NCBI RefSeq assembly: GCF_003206695.1
Contig: NZ_PZJN01000009.1
Span: 427,576 to 462,135 of the forward strand
DNA length: 34,560 bases
From: Salinicola halophyticus
GTDB taxonomy: Bacteria; Pseudomonadota; Gammaproteobacteria; Pseudomonadales; Halomonadaceae
Reading direction: 5' to 3'
Numbering within the stretch: position 1 is the stretch's first letter; each line of letters starts with the position of its first letter. The position numbers and the translations under genes were made by a program. Below the pieces are notes generated by a model. It was not told the DNA's origin. It ran no database searches and was given only the letters and a program-made list of their open reading frames with translations. This document shows positions 1-7,821 of this stretch, piece after piece.

Positions 1-65
1 GAGGGAGGTCGTTTCGTTTCGCCTCGCATTGAATAACTGTCGGCGCCCGCCACTGGGGCGCGACT

Positions 66-353
66 TCAGTCTTCGATACGCGAAAGCAGGCGTTGGCCCC
101 GACGAGTCCGGCGAGCGCGACGCAGGCCGCTGGAGGCCATCTTCCAGCCCAGGATCCGGCCCACGCCCACCGCAACGCCGGAAGCAGCGCCCCACAGCAG
201 CGCCTCGCGCCAGCGTACGTCGGGATCGTCCGGGTTGATTGGCGGTTCGAAAGCGTGACGACGGGTCGCTTGCTTGAGCGCCTGGCGGGTCGCCACACCC
301 GAGAGGATGGCCGTGGAAGTGCCGATTATTGTCCAGAGCGTGTAGGGTTTCAT
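66..353 (-). CDS. DUF4235 family small membrane protein
   Basis: A 95-residue protein of unknown function. It has two hydrophobic stretches (about residues 5-20 and 52-68) separated by a polar segment containing PDDPDVRWREAL, followed by an Arg-rich tail. The central 'P..DPDV.WREAL.W..ASG...G' pattern is the hallmark I associate with DUF4235. The start is set by an AGGAGG ribosome binding site about 6 bases upstream of the ATG; the reading frame stays open far beyond it, but that part has no ribosome binding site and overlaps the repressor gene antiparallel. It lies downstream of the LacI gene on the same strand, about 150 bases away, and may be independently expressed. Members are usually predicted inner-membrane proteins without a known reaction. 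Confidence 0.8.
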   Translation of the reverse strand: MKPYTLWTIIGTSTAILSGVATRQALKQATRRHAFEPPINPDDPDVRWREALLWGAASGVAVGVGRILGWKMASSGLRRARRTRRGQRLLSRIED

Positions 354-505
354 GCAGGCCTCCTTGCTGAATTCGAGGCTATCAGCATGGCCGATGACGG
401 GGCATCTCTCCACCCGGTAGCCCGAATCGCTTCTACCGTTCGCAACCGGCTGAGCGTCTCGCGCTGCGGCGGCGCTTCGGGGAGCGGCCTTCGAACCGAG
501 ATCGC

Positions 506-1525
506 TCAGACACTTTGCCTTTCCACCAGCCTCACCCCGAGGTCGAGGCGTCTGTCGCTCTCCGGCAGTTCCCCCTTGAGACGTGACAGCAGCATTCGGG
601 CGGTGTGCTGGCCGATTTCCCGGCGGGGCGGTTCGATGGTGGTGAGCGGAGGCACGGTACTGGTGGTGAAGTCCAGATTGCCGAAGCCGGCAAGGGCAAT
701 ACGGTCGGGAATGGCCCAGTGCTGGCGTTGGCATTCCATCATCACCCCGAGCGCCACCATGTCGTTGGAACAGGCGATGGCTTCGATGTCGGGATGTTCC
801 TGGAGCAACGTCTGAGTCAGCCGGCCGGTCTCTTCGGCATGGCTGCGCCCGCTCAGCTCGCGAAGCTCGACCGTGCCGCCGGCGGCTTCGACGGTGTCGC
901 GAAAGCCGTGGTAACGATCCCCTGCGCGCACGTCGCGCTGAAAGTTGGTGCTGACGAAGGCCATCCGGCGGCGGCCCTGACGCAGCATGTGCTCGGCCAC
1001 CAGGCGACCGCAGCTGTGATGCGAAAACCCCACCACCATGTCCAGTCCCGGCTGACCGTAGTCCCACATCTCGACGATGGGCGTGTCGTTGTGGGCGAGC
1101 AGCGACAGCGACTTGCGGTTATGCAGAAAGCCGGTCAGCACCAGGCCGGCGGGGTTCCAGCTCAGGATCGAGCGGATCAGCTCCTCTTCCCGCGAATCGT
1201 CGAATTCGGTGTTGCCGATCAACAGTTGATAACCGGCGCTGCGCAGATGGCGTTCCAGCGTCTCGAGCGTCTCCGAAAAGAACGAGTTGGTGATGGTGGG
1301 CACCAGTACGCCAATCACGTTGGAGCGAGAAGAGGCCAGCCCGCCGGCCATGGTATTGGGCAGATAGCCGAGTCGGTCGATGGCCGCCTGGATCTTGTCG
1401 GCGCGGCGGGGGGAGACCTCGCCAGGTCGGCGCAGGTAGAGCGATACCGTGCTCGGTGAAACGTTGGCCAACTGGGCGACTTCGCCCATGGTCACGCGCT
1501 GTGAACTGCGTCTGTTTCTGGCCAC
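506..1525 (-). CDS. LacI/GntR-like transcriptional repressor of the adjacent tct operon
   Basis: A 339-residue LacI-family regulator. The N-terminal helix-turn-helix (about residues 12-32, 'TMGEVAQLANVSPSTVSLY') is followed by a hinge helix and a periplasmic-binding-protein-like sensor domain beginning at IGVLVPTITN (about 71-80), the usual length for the family. The start is a GTG preceded by AAGGA 6 bases upstream; an internal ATG at codon 13 would cut into the helix-turn-helix and is rejected. The gene diverges from tctC, and the control region between them holds two LacI-type palindromes with an AGCGCT centre, the kind bound by gluconate-repressor relatives. I infer that it represses the transporter/enzyme operon and responds to a sugar acid or a derivative; the ligand cannot be read from the sequence. 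Confidence 0.9.
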   Translation of the reverse strand: MARNRRSSQRVTMGEVAQLANVSPSTVSLYLRRPGEVSPRRADKIQAAIDRLGYLPNTMAGGLASSRSNVIGVLVPTITNSFFSETLETLERHLRSAGYQLLIGNTEFDDSREEELIRSILSWNPAGLVLTGFLHNRKSLSLLAHNDTPIVEMWDYGQPGLDMVVGFSHHSCGRLVAEHMLRQGRRRMAFVSTNFQRDVRAGDRYHGFRDTVEAAGGTVELRELSGRSHAEETGRLTQTLLQEHPDIEAIACSNDMVALGVMMECQRQHWAIPDRIALAGFGNLDFTTSTVPPLTTIEPPRREIGQHTARMLLSRLKGELPESDRRLDLGVRLVERQSV

Positions 1526-1531
1526 TTTCGA

Positions 1532-1536
1532 TCCTT
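1532..1536 (-). promoter_or_regulatory. Ribosome binding site deciding the GTG start of the LacI gene
   Basis: AAGGA on the minus strand, 6 bases before the GTG at 1525. It supports GTG over the later ATG codon of the same frame. Confidence 0.6.
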
Positions 1537-1723
1537 AAAACGTCAGCGTCATCGGTTTGCGAACTGGTGCCGGTACGTGACGTTCCCTGCGTTGCTGTTT
1601 CGATGATGTTTCGATTTGGCTCGGTAGTGTACCGGGTCATTGGTGAGGTTTCGTCTCGTCAACGGCTCTCGTCTTTTGGTCTAATTCTACGACGAATGGA
1701 CGAATGGCAATGATTGTCCGTCA

Positions 1724-1745
1724 AAAATCGTAGCGCTACGATTTT
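1724..1745. promoter_or_regulatory. Perfect 22-bp palindrome, probable LacI-family operator (O1)
   Basis: A perfect dyad with 11-base arms centred between 1734 and 1735; its core is GTAGCGCTAC flanked by A/T tracts. The central CG step and length fit LacI/GntR-family operators. It lies in the region between the divergent repressor and tctC genes, about 200 bases upstream of the repressor start and 154 bases upstream of tctC. I infer binding by the adjacent LacI protein. Confidence 0.8.
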
Positions 1746-1866
1746 AGCTCGATTCTCAGAGCAGGCGTTATGCATCGAAAGGTTTAGGCGAGGCAGCAAC
1801 TCGATCGAGATCAGGATAAGCACTCAGAGGTCTATCGAATTCTGCTAAAGCGCTTGTTTTCCGCCG

Positions 1867-1886
1867 TTTTCGCAGCGCTACGAAAA
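1867..1886. promoter_or_regulatory. Second LacI-type operator overlapping the tctC leader (O2)
   Basis: A 20-bp dyad with one mismatched pair (C1873/A1880), centred between 1876 and 1877, with core CGCAGCGCTACG flanked by TTTT and AAAA. It shares the AGCGCTACGA half with the palindrome at 1724-1745. It ends 12 bases before the tctC ATG, directly before the ribosome binding site, so binding could block transcription start or elongation. A weaker AAGCGCTT at 1848-1855 lies one to two helical turns upstream. Confidence 0.72.
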
Positions 1887-1898
1887 ATGGAGCTAACC

Positions 1899-2828
1899 AT
1901 GACATCATTGCGTTATTTGCTGGCCGCACTCGCGCTGATCGGCGCGACCCAGTCGGCCGTGGCCGCCGACAATCTGGACATCATCGTGCCGTTCGCAGCC
2001 GGTGGCGCCACGGACATCGTCGCGCGCAGCTTCGAGCCGACTTTCTCGCAGCAGCTGGGCGTTACCTCGGTGGTGCGCAACGTCGCCGGGGCCAGCGCTA
2101 CGGTCGGTACGGCAGAAGTCGCCAAGAGCGAGGGCAATCCCAACATCATCGGCTACGAGCCGGCCGGGGCGCTGACGATTCAGCCCTCGCTGAAAAAGCT
2201 GCCCTACGGTCCGGATAGCTTCACCTACATCTGCCGCACCGTTTCCAATCCGATGTTCCTGATGGTCTCGAAATCCTCCGACATCACCTCGTTCAAGCAG
2301 CTGGTCAAGGAGTCCCAGGATCAGCCGTTCCTCTATGGCTCTTCCGGCCCGGGAACGCTGCCGCATCTCGCCATGGCGGCAACTGTGGTCAACAGCGACC
2401 TCAAAGCCGAGCACATTCCCTACAGCGGTTCGGGCCCGGCGATGAATGCGCTGGCGGGCAACGAGATCCAGATCATGGCCGATACCGAGACCATTCTCGA
2501 AAACTACGATCTCCGCCCGCTGGCGGTGTTTGCCGACCATCGCGTCGAGGGCTACGACGACGTGCCGACGATCGAGGAGCTCGGCCTGCCCGAGCTGGAT
2601 TTCGCCGTCTGGCAAGGCGTCGTCGCCCCCAAGGGCATCTCGGATGAACGTGCCCAGCAGTACGCCGATGCCTGCAAGGCGACGGTCGAATCGGACAAGT
2701 TCAAGACCTTTGCCGACAAGGCCAAGGCGGGTATCGCCTATCTCGGGCCGGATGATTTCAAGTCGTTCGTGCAAAAGCGCTTCGAGGCCAACAAGCAGGT
2801 GCTGAAGGATGCGGGTCTGACGCGGTAA
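1899..2828 (+). CDS. tctC: Tripartite tricarboxylate transporter substrate-binding protein (TctC/Bug family)
   Basis: A 309-residue periplasmic solute-binding protein. The start is the third in-frame ATG, chosen because GGAG lies 6 bases upstream and because it begins a clean signal peptide (residues 1-22/23, cleavage near AVA-A). The mature part opens with IIVPFAAGGATD, the Bug-family ligand loop, followed by YGSSGPGT (second loop) and IPYSGSGPAMNALAGNEI (third conserved block). These proteins bind carboxylates by water-mediated contacts and deliver them to TctAB in the inner membrane. It is the first gene of the operon tctC-tctB-tctA-symporter-cycloisomerase-hydrolase. The cycloisomerase suggests a sugar-acid ligand rather than citrate; that is inference. 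Confidence 0.92.
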   Translation: MTSLRYLLAALALIGATQSAVAADNLDIIVPFAAGGATDIVARSFEPTFSQQLGVTSVVRNVAGASATVGTAEVAKSEGNPNIIGYEPAGALTIQPSLKKLPYGPDSFTYICRTVSNPMFLMVSKSSDITSFKQLVKESQDQPFLYGSSGPGTLPHLAMAATVVNSDLKAEHIPYSGSGPAMNALAGNEIQIMADTETILENYDLRPLAVFADHRVEGYDDVPTIEELGLPELDFAVWQGVVAPKGISDERAQQYADACKATVESDKFKTFADKAKAGIAYLGPDDFKSFVQKRFEANKQVLKDAGLTR

Positions 2829-2893
2829 GCCGTTTTCTCGATCCGTTGTTCGCTTGAGCGATGGCTCTCTCGATCTCTCAGGAGTCGCGATTC

Positions 2894-3331
2894 ATGTTCG
2901 CATCCTTGATTCACCCCCGCGTCTTGACCGCGCTGGCGTTGCTGCTGGCCGGTGGCGCTCTTTCGATCTCGGCATGGCAGGGGCCGGACAGCGCCATGCT
3001 GGTGCCGCGCATCGTGCTGACGATCTGGTGCGCGATGGCGCTGGCGATATTGATCGGCGAGCTGGTGCGCCGTGTGCCGGTGAAAAACGTGACGCTGTCG
3101 CCACTGCCGCTGCTGATGGCGGCGGTGCTGATCGCCGCAATTGCCACGGCGAGTCTCGGCTTCCTGATCCCGGCGCTGCCACTGGTGGCACTGACGCTGT
3201 GGCTGTTCCGTATCCGACGGCCGTTGCCGCTGCTGGTGGGCACGATCGTGATCGGTGGCGGGCTGTGGTTTCTGTTCCATCACGTGCTGATGATCCGGTT
3301 GCCGGCGCTGTTGACGAGTGGTCTGGTTTGA
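2894..3331 (+). CDS. tctB: Tripartite tricarboxylate transporter small membrane subunit (TctB family)
   Basis: A 145-residue protein with four to five hydrophobic segments (about 8-26, 33-55, 72-104 as a hairpin, 112-137). Its size and its place between tctC and tctA identify it as the poorly conserved small subunit. The start is the ATG preceded by AGGAG 9 bases upstream; an earlier in-frame ATG at 2861 lacks this site. The C-terminus ends 16 bases before tctA. Together with TctA it forms the sodium- or proton-coupled inner-membrane unit. Sequence alone says little about the substrate. Confidence 0.85.
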   Translation: MFASLIHPRVLTALALLLAGGALSISAWQGPDSAMLVPRIVLTIWCAMALAILIGELVRRVPVKNVTLSPLPLLMAAVLIAAIATASLGFLIPALPLVALTLWLFRIRRPLPLLVGTIVIGGGLWFLFHHVLMIRLPALLTSGLV

Positions 3332-3347
3332 TGGAGGGGAATCTGAG

Positions 3348-4853
3348 ATGGACGTGATTCTGGCGGCGATGGGCGATGCGTTTACCTGGCAGGCGCTGCT
3401 CGCCATCGTGATCGGTACCTGGGCGGGCATCATCATCGGTGGGCTGCCCGGGCTGGGCTCGGTGGTGGGCTTGACGATCTTCCTGCCGTTCACCTTCGGC
3501 ATGGATGTCATCACCAGCATGGCGCTGTTGATCGGCGTCTACTGCGGCTCGGTCTACGGTGGGTCGATCACCGCGATTCTGATCAACACGCCGGGCACGC
3601 CGCAGTCGGCCGCCACGGTCTTCGACGGCTACCCGATGACCCAGCAGGGGCGGGTCGACGAAGCGCTGGGCTGGGCGACCTTCGCCTCGTTCTTCGGCGG
3701 CGTGCTCTCCTGCGTATTGCTGATCTTCTGCGCCCCGCAGCTGGCCAAGTTCGCCGTCAACTTCGGCTCGATCGAAGTCTTCGCGCTGGTCTGTCTGGCG
3801 ATGCTGTGTATCGTCGGGATCTCTCGTGGCAGCCTGCTCAAGGGGCTGGTGTGCGGGATGATGGGTTTCTTCTTCTCGATGGTCGGCAGCGATCCGATCA
3901 CCGGCGCCGACCGCTTCACCTTCGGCACCTACGCGCTCAGCTCGGGGCTGGATCTGATCCCGGTGGTGGTGGGGGCGTTCGCGCTGTCGGAAGTCTTCGT
4001 TCGATTTTCGGCGCGTGACGAGGAAGCCACTTCCATCCCCGAGGCGCGGCTGCGCTTTCCCACCCTGCGCGAGATCGGCCGACGCCTGATCGAGCTGGTG
4101 CGGGGTTCGTTCATCGGCAGTTTCGTCGGCGCACTGCCGGGTACCGGCGCGGCCGCGGCGGCGTTCATCAGCTATGCCGCGGCGCAGAAGCTGTCGCCGC
4201 GGCGGGCCAATCTGGGCAAGGGCGAGCCGGATGGCATCATCGCCTCGGAATCTTCCAACAATGCGGTGACCGGCAGCGCCTTCATTCCCACGCTGGCGCT
4301 GGGCATTCCTGGCGACGTGGTCACGGCGATGATGATGGGCGCCATGGTGATTCACGGCATCACACCGGGCGTACGTTTGATGGCGGACCAGGCGCAGACG
4401 GTCTACGCGCTGTTCGTGGTGCTGATCATCGTCAACGTCGCCATGCTGATTTTGAGCAAGCCCTCCATCGGCCTGTTCCGCTACCTGTTCAAGCTGCCCT
4501 TGGGCTTCGTGATGGCCGGCATCGTGATGTTCAGCTTCATCGGCGCGGTGTCGGTGCGCGGCAATCCGCTGGATCTGGTGGTCGCGGCATTGACCGGGAT
4601 TCTCGCCTACGTGCTACGCCGCGGCGGCTATCCGCTGGCGCCGCTGGTCATCGGCATGGTGCTGGGGCCGGCGCTGGAGAGTTCATTGCGCCGAGGCCTG
4701 CTGATCTCGCGCGGTGACTTCTTCTCGTTCTTCACCCATAGCGGTATCGCCACCACGCTGTTCGTGTTGATCGCGCTGTTTCTGGTCTGGACAGTGGCGG
4801 CGGGCGTGCTCGAGTGGCGGGCGAAACTTGCTGCTCAGGAGGAGCGATCATGA
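3348..4853 (+). CDS. tctA: Tripartite tricarboxylate transporter large permease subunit (TctA family)
   Basis: A 501-residue polytopic membrane protein of standard family length. The hallmark repeats are present: GGLPGLGSVVGLTIFLPFTF near the N-terminus, GSVYGGSITAILINTPGTP with the conserved Gly-Gly and NTPGTP, then in the second half GALPGTGAAAAAFISYAAAQ and ASESSNNAVTGSAFIPTLAL with LGIPGD. The two related halves reflect the inverted duplication typical of TctA. The start at 3348 follows a GGAGGGG site. The stop overlaps the next start in an ATGA, so the following symporter is probably translationally coupled. It catalyses secondary uptake of the TctC-bound carboxylate. Confidence 0.94.
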   Translation: MDVILAAMGDAFTWQALLAIVIGTWAGIIIGGLPGLGSVVGLTIFLPFTFGMDVITSMALLIGVYCGSVYGGSITAILINTPGTPQSAATVFDGYPMTQQGRVDEALGWATFASFFGGVLSCVLLIFCAPQLAKFAVNFGSIEVFALVCLAMLCIVGISRGSLLKGLVCGMMGFFFSMVGSDPITGADRFTFGTYALSSGLDLIPVVVGAFALSEVFVRFSARDEEATSIPEARLRFPTLREIGRRLIELVRGSFIGSFVGALPGTGAAAAAFISYAAAQKLSPRRANLGKGEPDGIIASESSNNAVTGSAFIPTLALGIPGDVVTAMMMGAMVIHGITPGVRLMADQAQTVYALFVVLIIVNVAMLILSKPSIGLFRYLFKLPLGFVMAGIVMFSFIGAVSVRGNPLDLVVAALTGILAYVLRRGGYPLAPLVIGMVLGPALESSLRRGLLISRGDFFSFFTHSGIATTLFVLIALFLVWTVAAGVLEWRAKLAAQEERS

Positions 4854-6613
4854 CGCTGACCCTAATCTCGTTTCTCGGCTTCACGGCGCTGGTTGCGGTC
4901 ATTTCCTGGTGGAAGACGCGGCGCGACGATCTCAGTCAGATATCGGGCTATTTCCTGGCCGGGCGCAGCCTGAGCTGGATCGTGATCGCCGGCTCGCTGT
5001 TTCTGACCAACATCTCGGCGGAGCAGTTGACCGGGCTCAACGCCAACGCCTTCAGCAACGGCGCCAATGTGATGGCGTGGGAGACCGTAGCGGCGCTGAC
5101 TCTGATCGTGCTGGCCTTCGTCTTCCTGCCGCGCTACTTGCGCTCCGGCATCGGCACCGTGCCGCAGTTTCTGGAGTACCGGTACGGCCGGCGGATGCGG
5201 CTCGTCGCCTCGTTCATCTTCATCTACGCCATCGTCATCGGCTTCTTGCCGTTCGTACTCTACGCCGGCGCGATCACCCTCGGCCAACTGTTCGATATCG
5301 GCACGCTGTTCGGCATCGGCCAGACCGCCACGACCTGGGTGATGGTCATCGCCATCGGCGTGGTCGGGGGCATCTACGCGGTCTTCGGCGGGCTCAAGGC
5401 GGTGGCGGTCTCGGACACCATCAACGGCGTCGGCCTGCTGATCGCCGGGCTGCTGGTGCCGATCCTGGGCCTCTATACGTTGGGCGGCGGAGATCTGTTC
5501 GGCGGCTGGCAGGTGATGACGACCCAGGCGCCGGAGCGGCTCAACGCCGTCGGCACCTCGCCGGACGCCAACATCCCCTGGTACGGCATGATCTCCGGCG
5601 TGCTGCTGATCAACCTGTTCTACTGGTGCACCAACCAGGCGATCGTGCAGCGGGCGCTGGGTGCGCGTTCGCTGGCCGAGAGCCAGAAGGGCGTGCTGGC
5701 CGCCGGATTCCTCAAGATGGCCGGCGTCTTGATGCTGGTGTTGCCGGGCATCATCGCCTGGCATCTCTACCAGCAGGGCATGCTGGAAATTCCCACCAAG
5801 CCGGGGAGCGAGACGCTCAACGCCGATGTCGCCTATCCGGTGCTGGTGCGCTCGATCCTGCCGCCCTGGCTGACCGGCTTTTTCTGCGCGGCGATGTTCG
5901 GGGCGATTCTCAGCTCCTTCAACAGCGGCGTGAACAGTCTCTCGACGCTGATCAGCCTGGATATCTACAAATCGCTGATCAAACCGAACGCCACCGACCG
6001 CGAGACCGTCCGCGTGGGGCAGCTGTTCGCCACTGCCACCATCGCGATCTGCATCGTGATCGCGCCCTATATCGCCAACGCCGACAGCCTCTACACCCTG
6101 ATGCGCACCATCATGGCGGTGATCAACGTGCCGATCTTCACGGTGATTCTGTTCGGCGTGATCTCCAAGCGAGCGCCAGCGCTGGCGGGTTACGTCGGCC
6201 TCGTCTTCGGCATGGCGTTCTTCTATCTGACGCACTTCGTGCTGGGTGACGATCTCGGCTTCGTCCAGGTCCACTGGCTGCTGCTGGTGGGGATCAACTT
6301 CCTGCTGATGCTTGGCGTGATGACGCTGGTGCGCGTGCTGAAGCCGCTGCCCGAGCCGGTCGAGATACCGGATACGCGGGAAGTCGACATCACCCCATGG
6401 CGCTATGCCCGGCACGCCAGCTGGTTGCTGGTGGCGCTGTTCGTACTGGTCTACGCGGCGCTGTCACCGCTGGGCGTAACTTCGCCCTCCGGCTCTTTCG
6501 TCATCGTCCTGGGCGTCAGCGGGGTCACTTTGCTGGTGCTTTACGGCCTCTACCGCCTGATCGCTTCTCGCCTGCGCGGCAAGTCCGCGCAGACGGCCCG
6601 GGCCAGCACGTAA
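4850..6613 (+). CDS. Sodium:solute symporter (SSS/SLC5, SGLT-like)
   Basis: A 587-residue protein with about 14 membrane segments. The N-terminus carries YFLAGRSLSW and SLFLTNISAEQLTGLNANAF, typical of SGLT-like sodium symporters, where the second segment helps form the sodium site. Later blocks include AVFGGLKAVAVSDTINGVG and FFCAAMFGAILSSFNSGVNS. The ATG overlaps the tctA stop (ATGA) and is preceded by AGGAGG-like bases inside tctA. It is unusual to find an SSS symporter fused into a complete TctCBA operon; the two systems may take up related compounds, for example a sugar acid and its glycoside or parent sugar. The substrate is not determinable from sequence. Confidence 0.9.
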   Translation: MTLTLISFLGFTALVAVISWWKTRRDDLSQISGYFLAGRSLSWIVIAGSLFLTNISAEQLTGLNANAFSNGANVMAWETVAALTLIVLAFVFLPRYLRSGIGTVPQFLEYRYGRRMRLVASFIFIYAIVIGFLPFVLYAGAITLGQLFDIGTLFGIGQTATTWVMVIAIGVVGGIYAVFGGLKAVAVSDTINGVGLLIAGLLVPILGLYTLGGGDLFGGWQVMTTQAPERLNAVGTSPDANIPWYGMISGVLLINLFYWCTNQAIVQRALGARSLAESQKGVLAAGFLKMAGVLMLVLPGIIAWHLYQQGMLEIPTKPGSETLNADVAYPVLVRSILPPWLTGFFCAAMFGAILSSFNSGVNSLSTLISLDIYKSLIKPNATDRETVRVGQLFATATIAICIVIAPYIANADSLYTLMRTIMAVINVPIFTVILFGVISKRAPALAGYVGLVFGMAFFYLTHFVLGDDLGFVQVHWLLLVGINFLLMLGVMTLVRVLKPLPEPVEIPDTREVDITPWRYARHASWLLVALFVLVYAALSPLGVTSPSGSFVIVLGVSGVTLLVLYGLYRLIASRLRGKSAQTARAST

Positions 6614-6651
6614 GTTCTTCCCACTCTCTTTTCGTTGCGGAGTCATTCTCC

Positions 6652-7800
6652 ATGAAGATCACTGATCTCAAGACCCACGTACTGGCCGCGCCGCTGGAAC
6701 AGCCGTTTTCGTTCTCCCAGGGCTGGGTACATCAGCGCACGGCGATGCTGGTGGAGATTCACACCGAGGATGGCCTGATCGGCTGGGGCGAATGCGTCAA
6801 CCACGGCCTGCAGCCGCCGCAGGTTGCCCAGGCGATGGTCGAATACGCGCTCAAGCCGCTGGTGATCGGGCGTTCGGTGTTCGAGCGCGAAGTGCTATGG
6901 GAGACGATGTACAACCACACCCGCCCCTACGGTCAGAAGGGCGTGGCGCTGTTCGGCATCGCGGCGATCGATATCGCGCTGTGGGATCTGGCCGGCAAGG
7001 CGCTGGGCCAGCCGATCCACCGCTTGATGGGTGGCGCTTTTCGCGACGAGATCCGCCCCTACGCCACCGGCTTCTATCGCCGCGAGGGCGGCAACTATCC
7101 TGAGGAAGTGGTCGAGGAGGCGCTGCGCCATCAGGCCAACGGCTACCGGGCGATGAAGATCAAGACCGGCTTCGGCATCGAGGCGGATATCCGCGACATG
7201 CGCGCGGTGCGCGAGGCGGTGGGCGATGAGATCGCGCTGATGATGGACGCCAACTGCGCCTACAGCGTGCCGGCGGCGCGGCGCATCCTGATGGAGCTCG
7301 AAGAGACGCGGGTGCATCTGTTCGAGGAGCCGCTGAGCCCGGAGAACCGCCACGGCTATCGCGAACTCAAGGGCGTTTCGCGTACCTGGATCGCCGCGGG
7401 CGAGAACGAGTACTCCAAGATTGGCTACCGCGACTGGATCAGCGAAGGCGCGCTGGACGTGATTCAGCCGGATATCGGCGCCGCCGGCGGGCTCACCGAG
7501 TGCCGCAAGATCGCCGCGCTGGCCCAGGCCTTTCACGTACCGATGATCCCGCACGTCTGGGGCACAGGCGTGGGCTTGGCCGCCGCCGTCCAACTGATCG
7601 CCACCTTGCCGCCGCAGCCGCTCTCGCTCACTCCCGACGAACCGATGCTCGAGTACGATCAATCGGCGCATCCGTTCCGTCAGGAGCTGATTGGCGGCGA
7701 GTTCCAGCTCAACGCCAACGGCTGTGTCGAGGTGCTCGACAAGCCGGGCCTGGGCATCGAGATCGATCGATCCATCATCGACCAGTACACCGTTCAGTAA
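6652..7800 (+). CDS. Enolase-superfamily (mandelate racemase/muconate lactonizing) enzyme, galactarolactone cycloisomerase-like
   Basis: A 382-residue enolase-superfamily protein. The capping domain (about 1-125) includes GWGEC; the barrel carries the KxK motif (Lys169, Lys171), the magnesium ligands Asp199 (MMDAN), Glu225 (FEEP) and Glu251 (AAGEN), and the Asp274-His301 dyad (QPDIGAAGG; IPHVWGTGVG). This is the mandelate-racemase subgroup arrangement. The C-terminal PHVWGTG block and the ending 'PGLGIEID' resemble the D-galactarolactone cycloisomerase of Agrobacterium as I remember it. The expected role is abstraction of a proton next to a carboxylate in a sugar acid or lactone. The ATG begins after a leader of 38 bases from the symporter stop. 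Dehydratase or racemase activity on a related acid is possible. Confidence 0.87.
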   Translation: MKITDLKTHVLAAPLEQPFSFSQGWVHQRTAMLVEIHTEDGLIGWGECVNHGLQPPQVAQAMVEYALKPLVIGRSVFEREVLWETMYNHTRPYGQKGVALFGIAAIDIALWDLAGKALGQPIHRLMGGAFRDEIRPYATGFYRREGGNYPEEVVEEALRHQANGYRAMKIKTGFGIEADIRDMRAVREAVGDEIALMMDANCAYSVPAARRILMELEETRVHLFEEPLSPENRHGYRELKGVSRTWIAAGENEYSKIGYRDWISEGALDVIQPDIGAAGGLTECRKIAALAQAFHVPMIPHVWGTGVGLAAAVQLIATLPPQPLSLTPDEPMLEYDQSAHPFRQELIGGEFQLNANGCVEVLDKPGLGIEIDRSIIDQYTVQ

Positions 7801-7821
7801 CTGGCGCCCACAGGAGATCTC

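Noticed and set aside
354-1067. N-terminal extension of the DUF4235 frame into the LacI gene.
   Set aside because: The AGGAGG site fixes the start at 353; the extension is another frame of the LacI gene.
2892-4355. Long antisense open frame across tctB and tctA.
   Set aside because: His/Arg/Gln-rich peptide without motifs; tctA and tctB are clear on the other strand.
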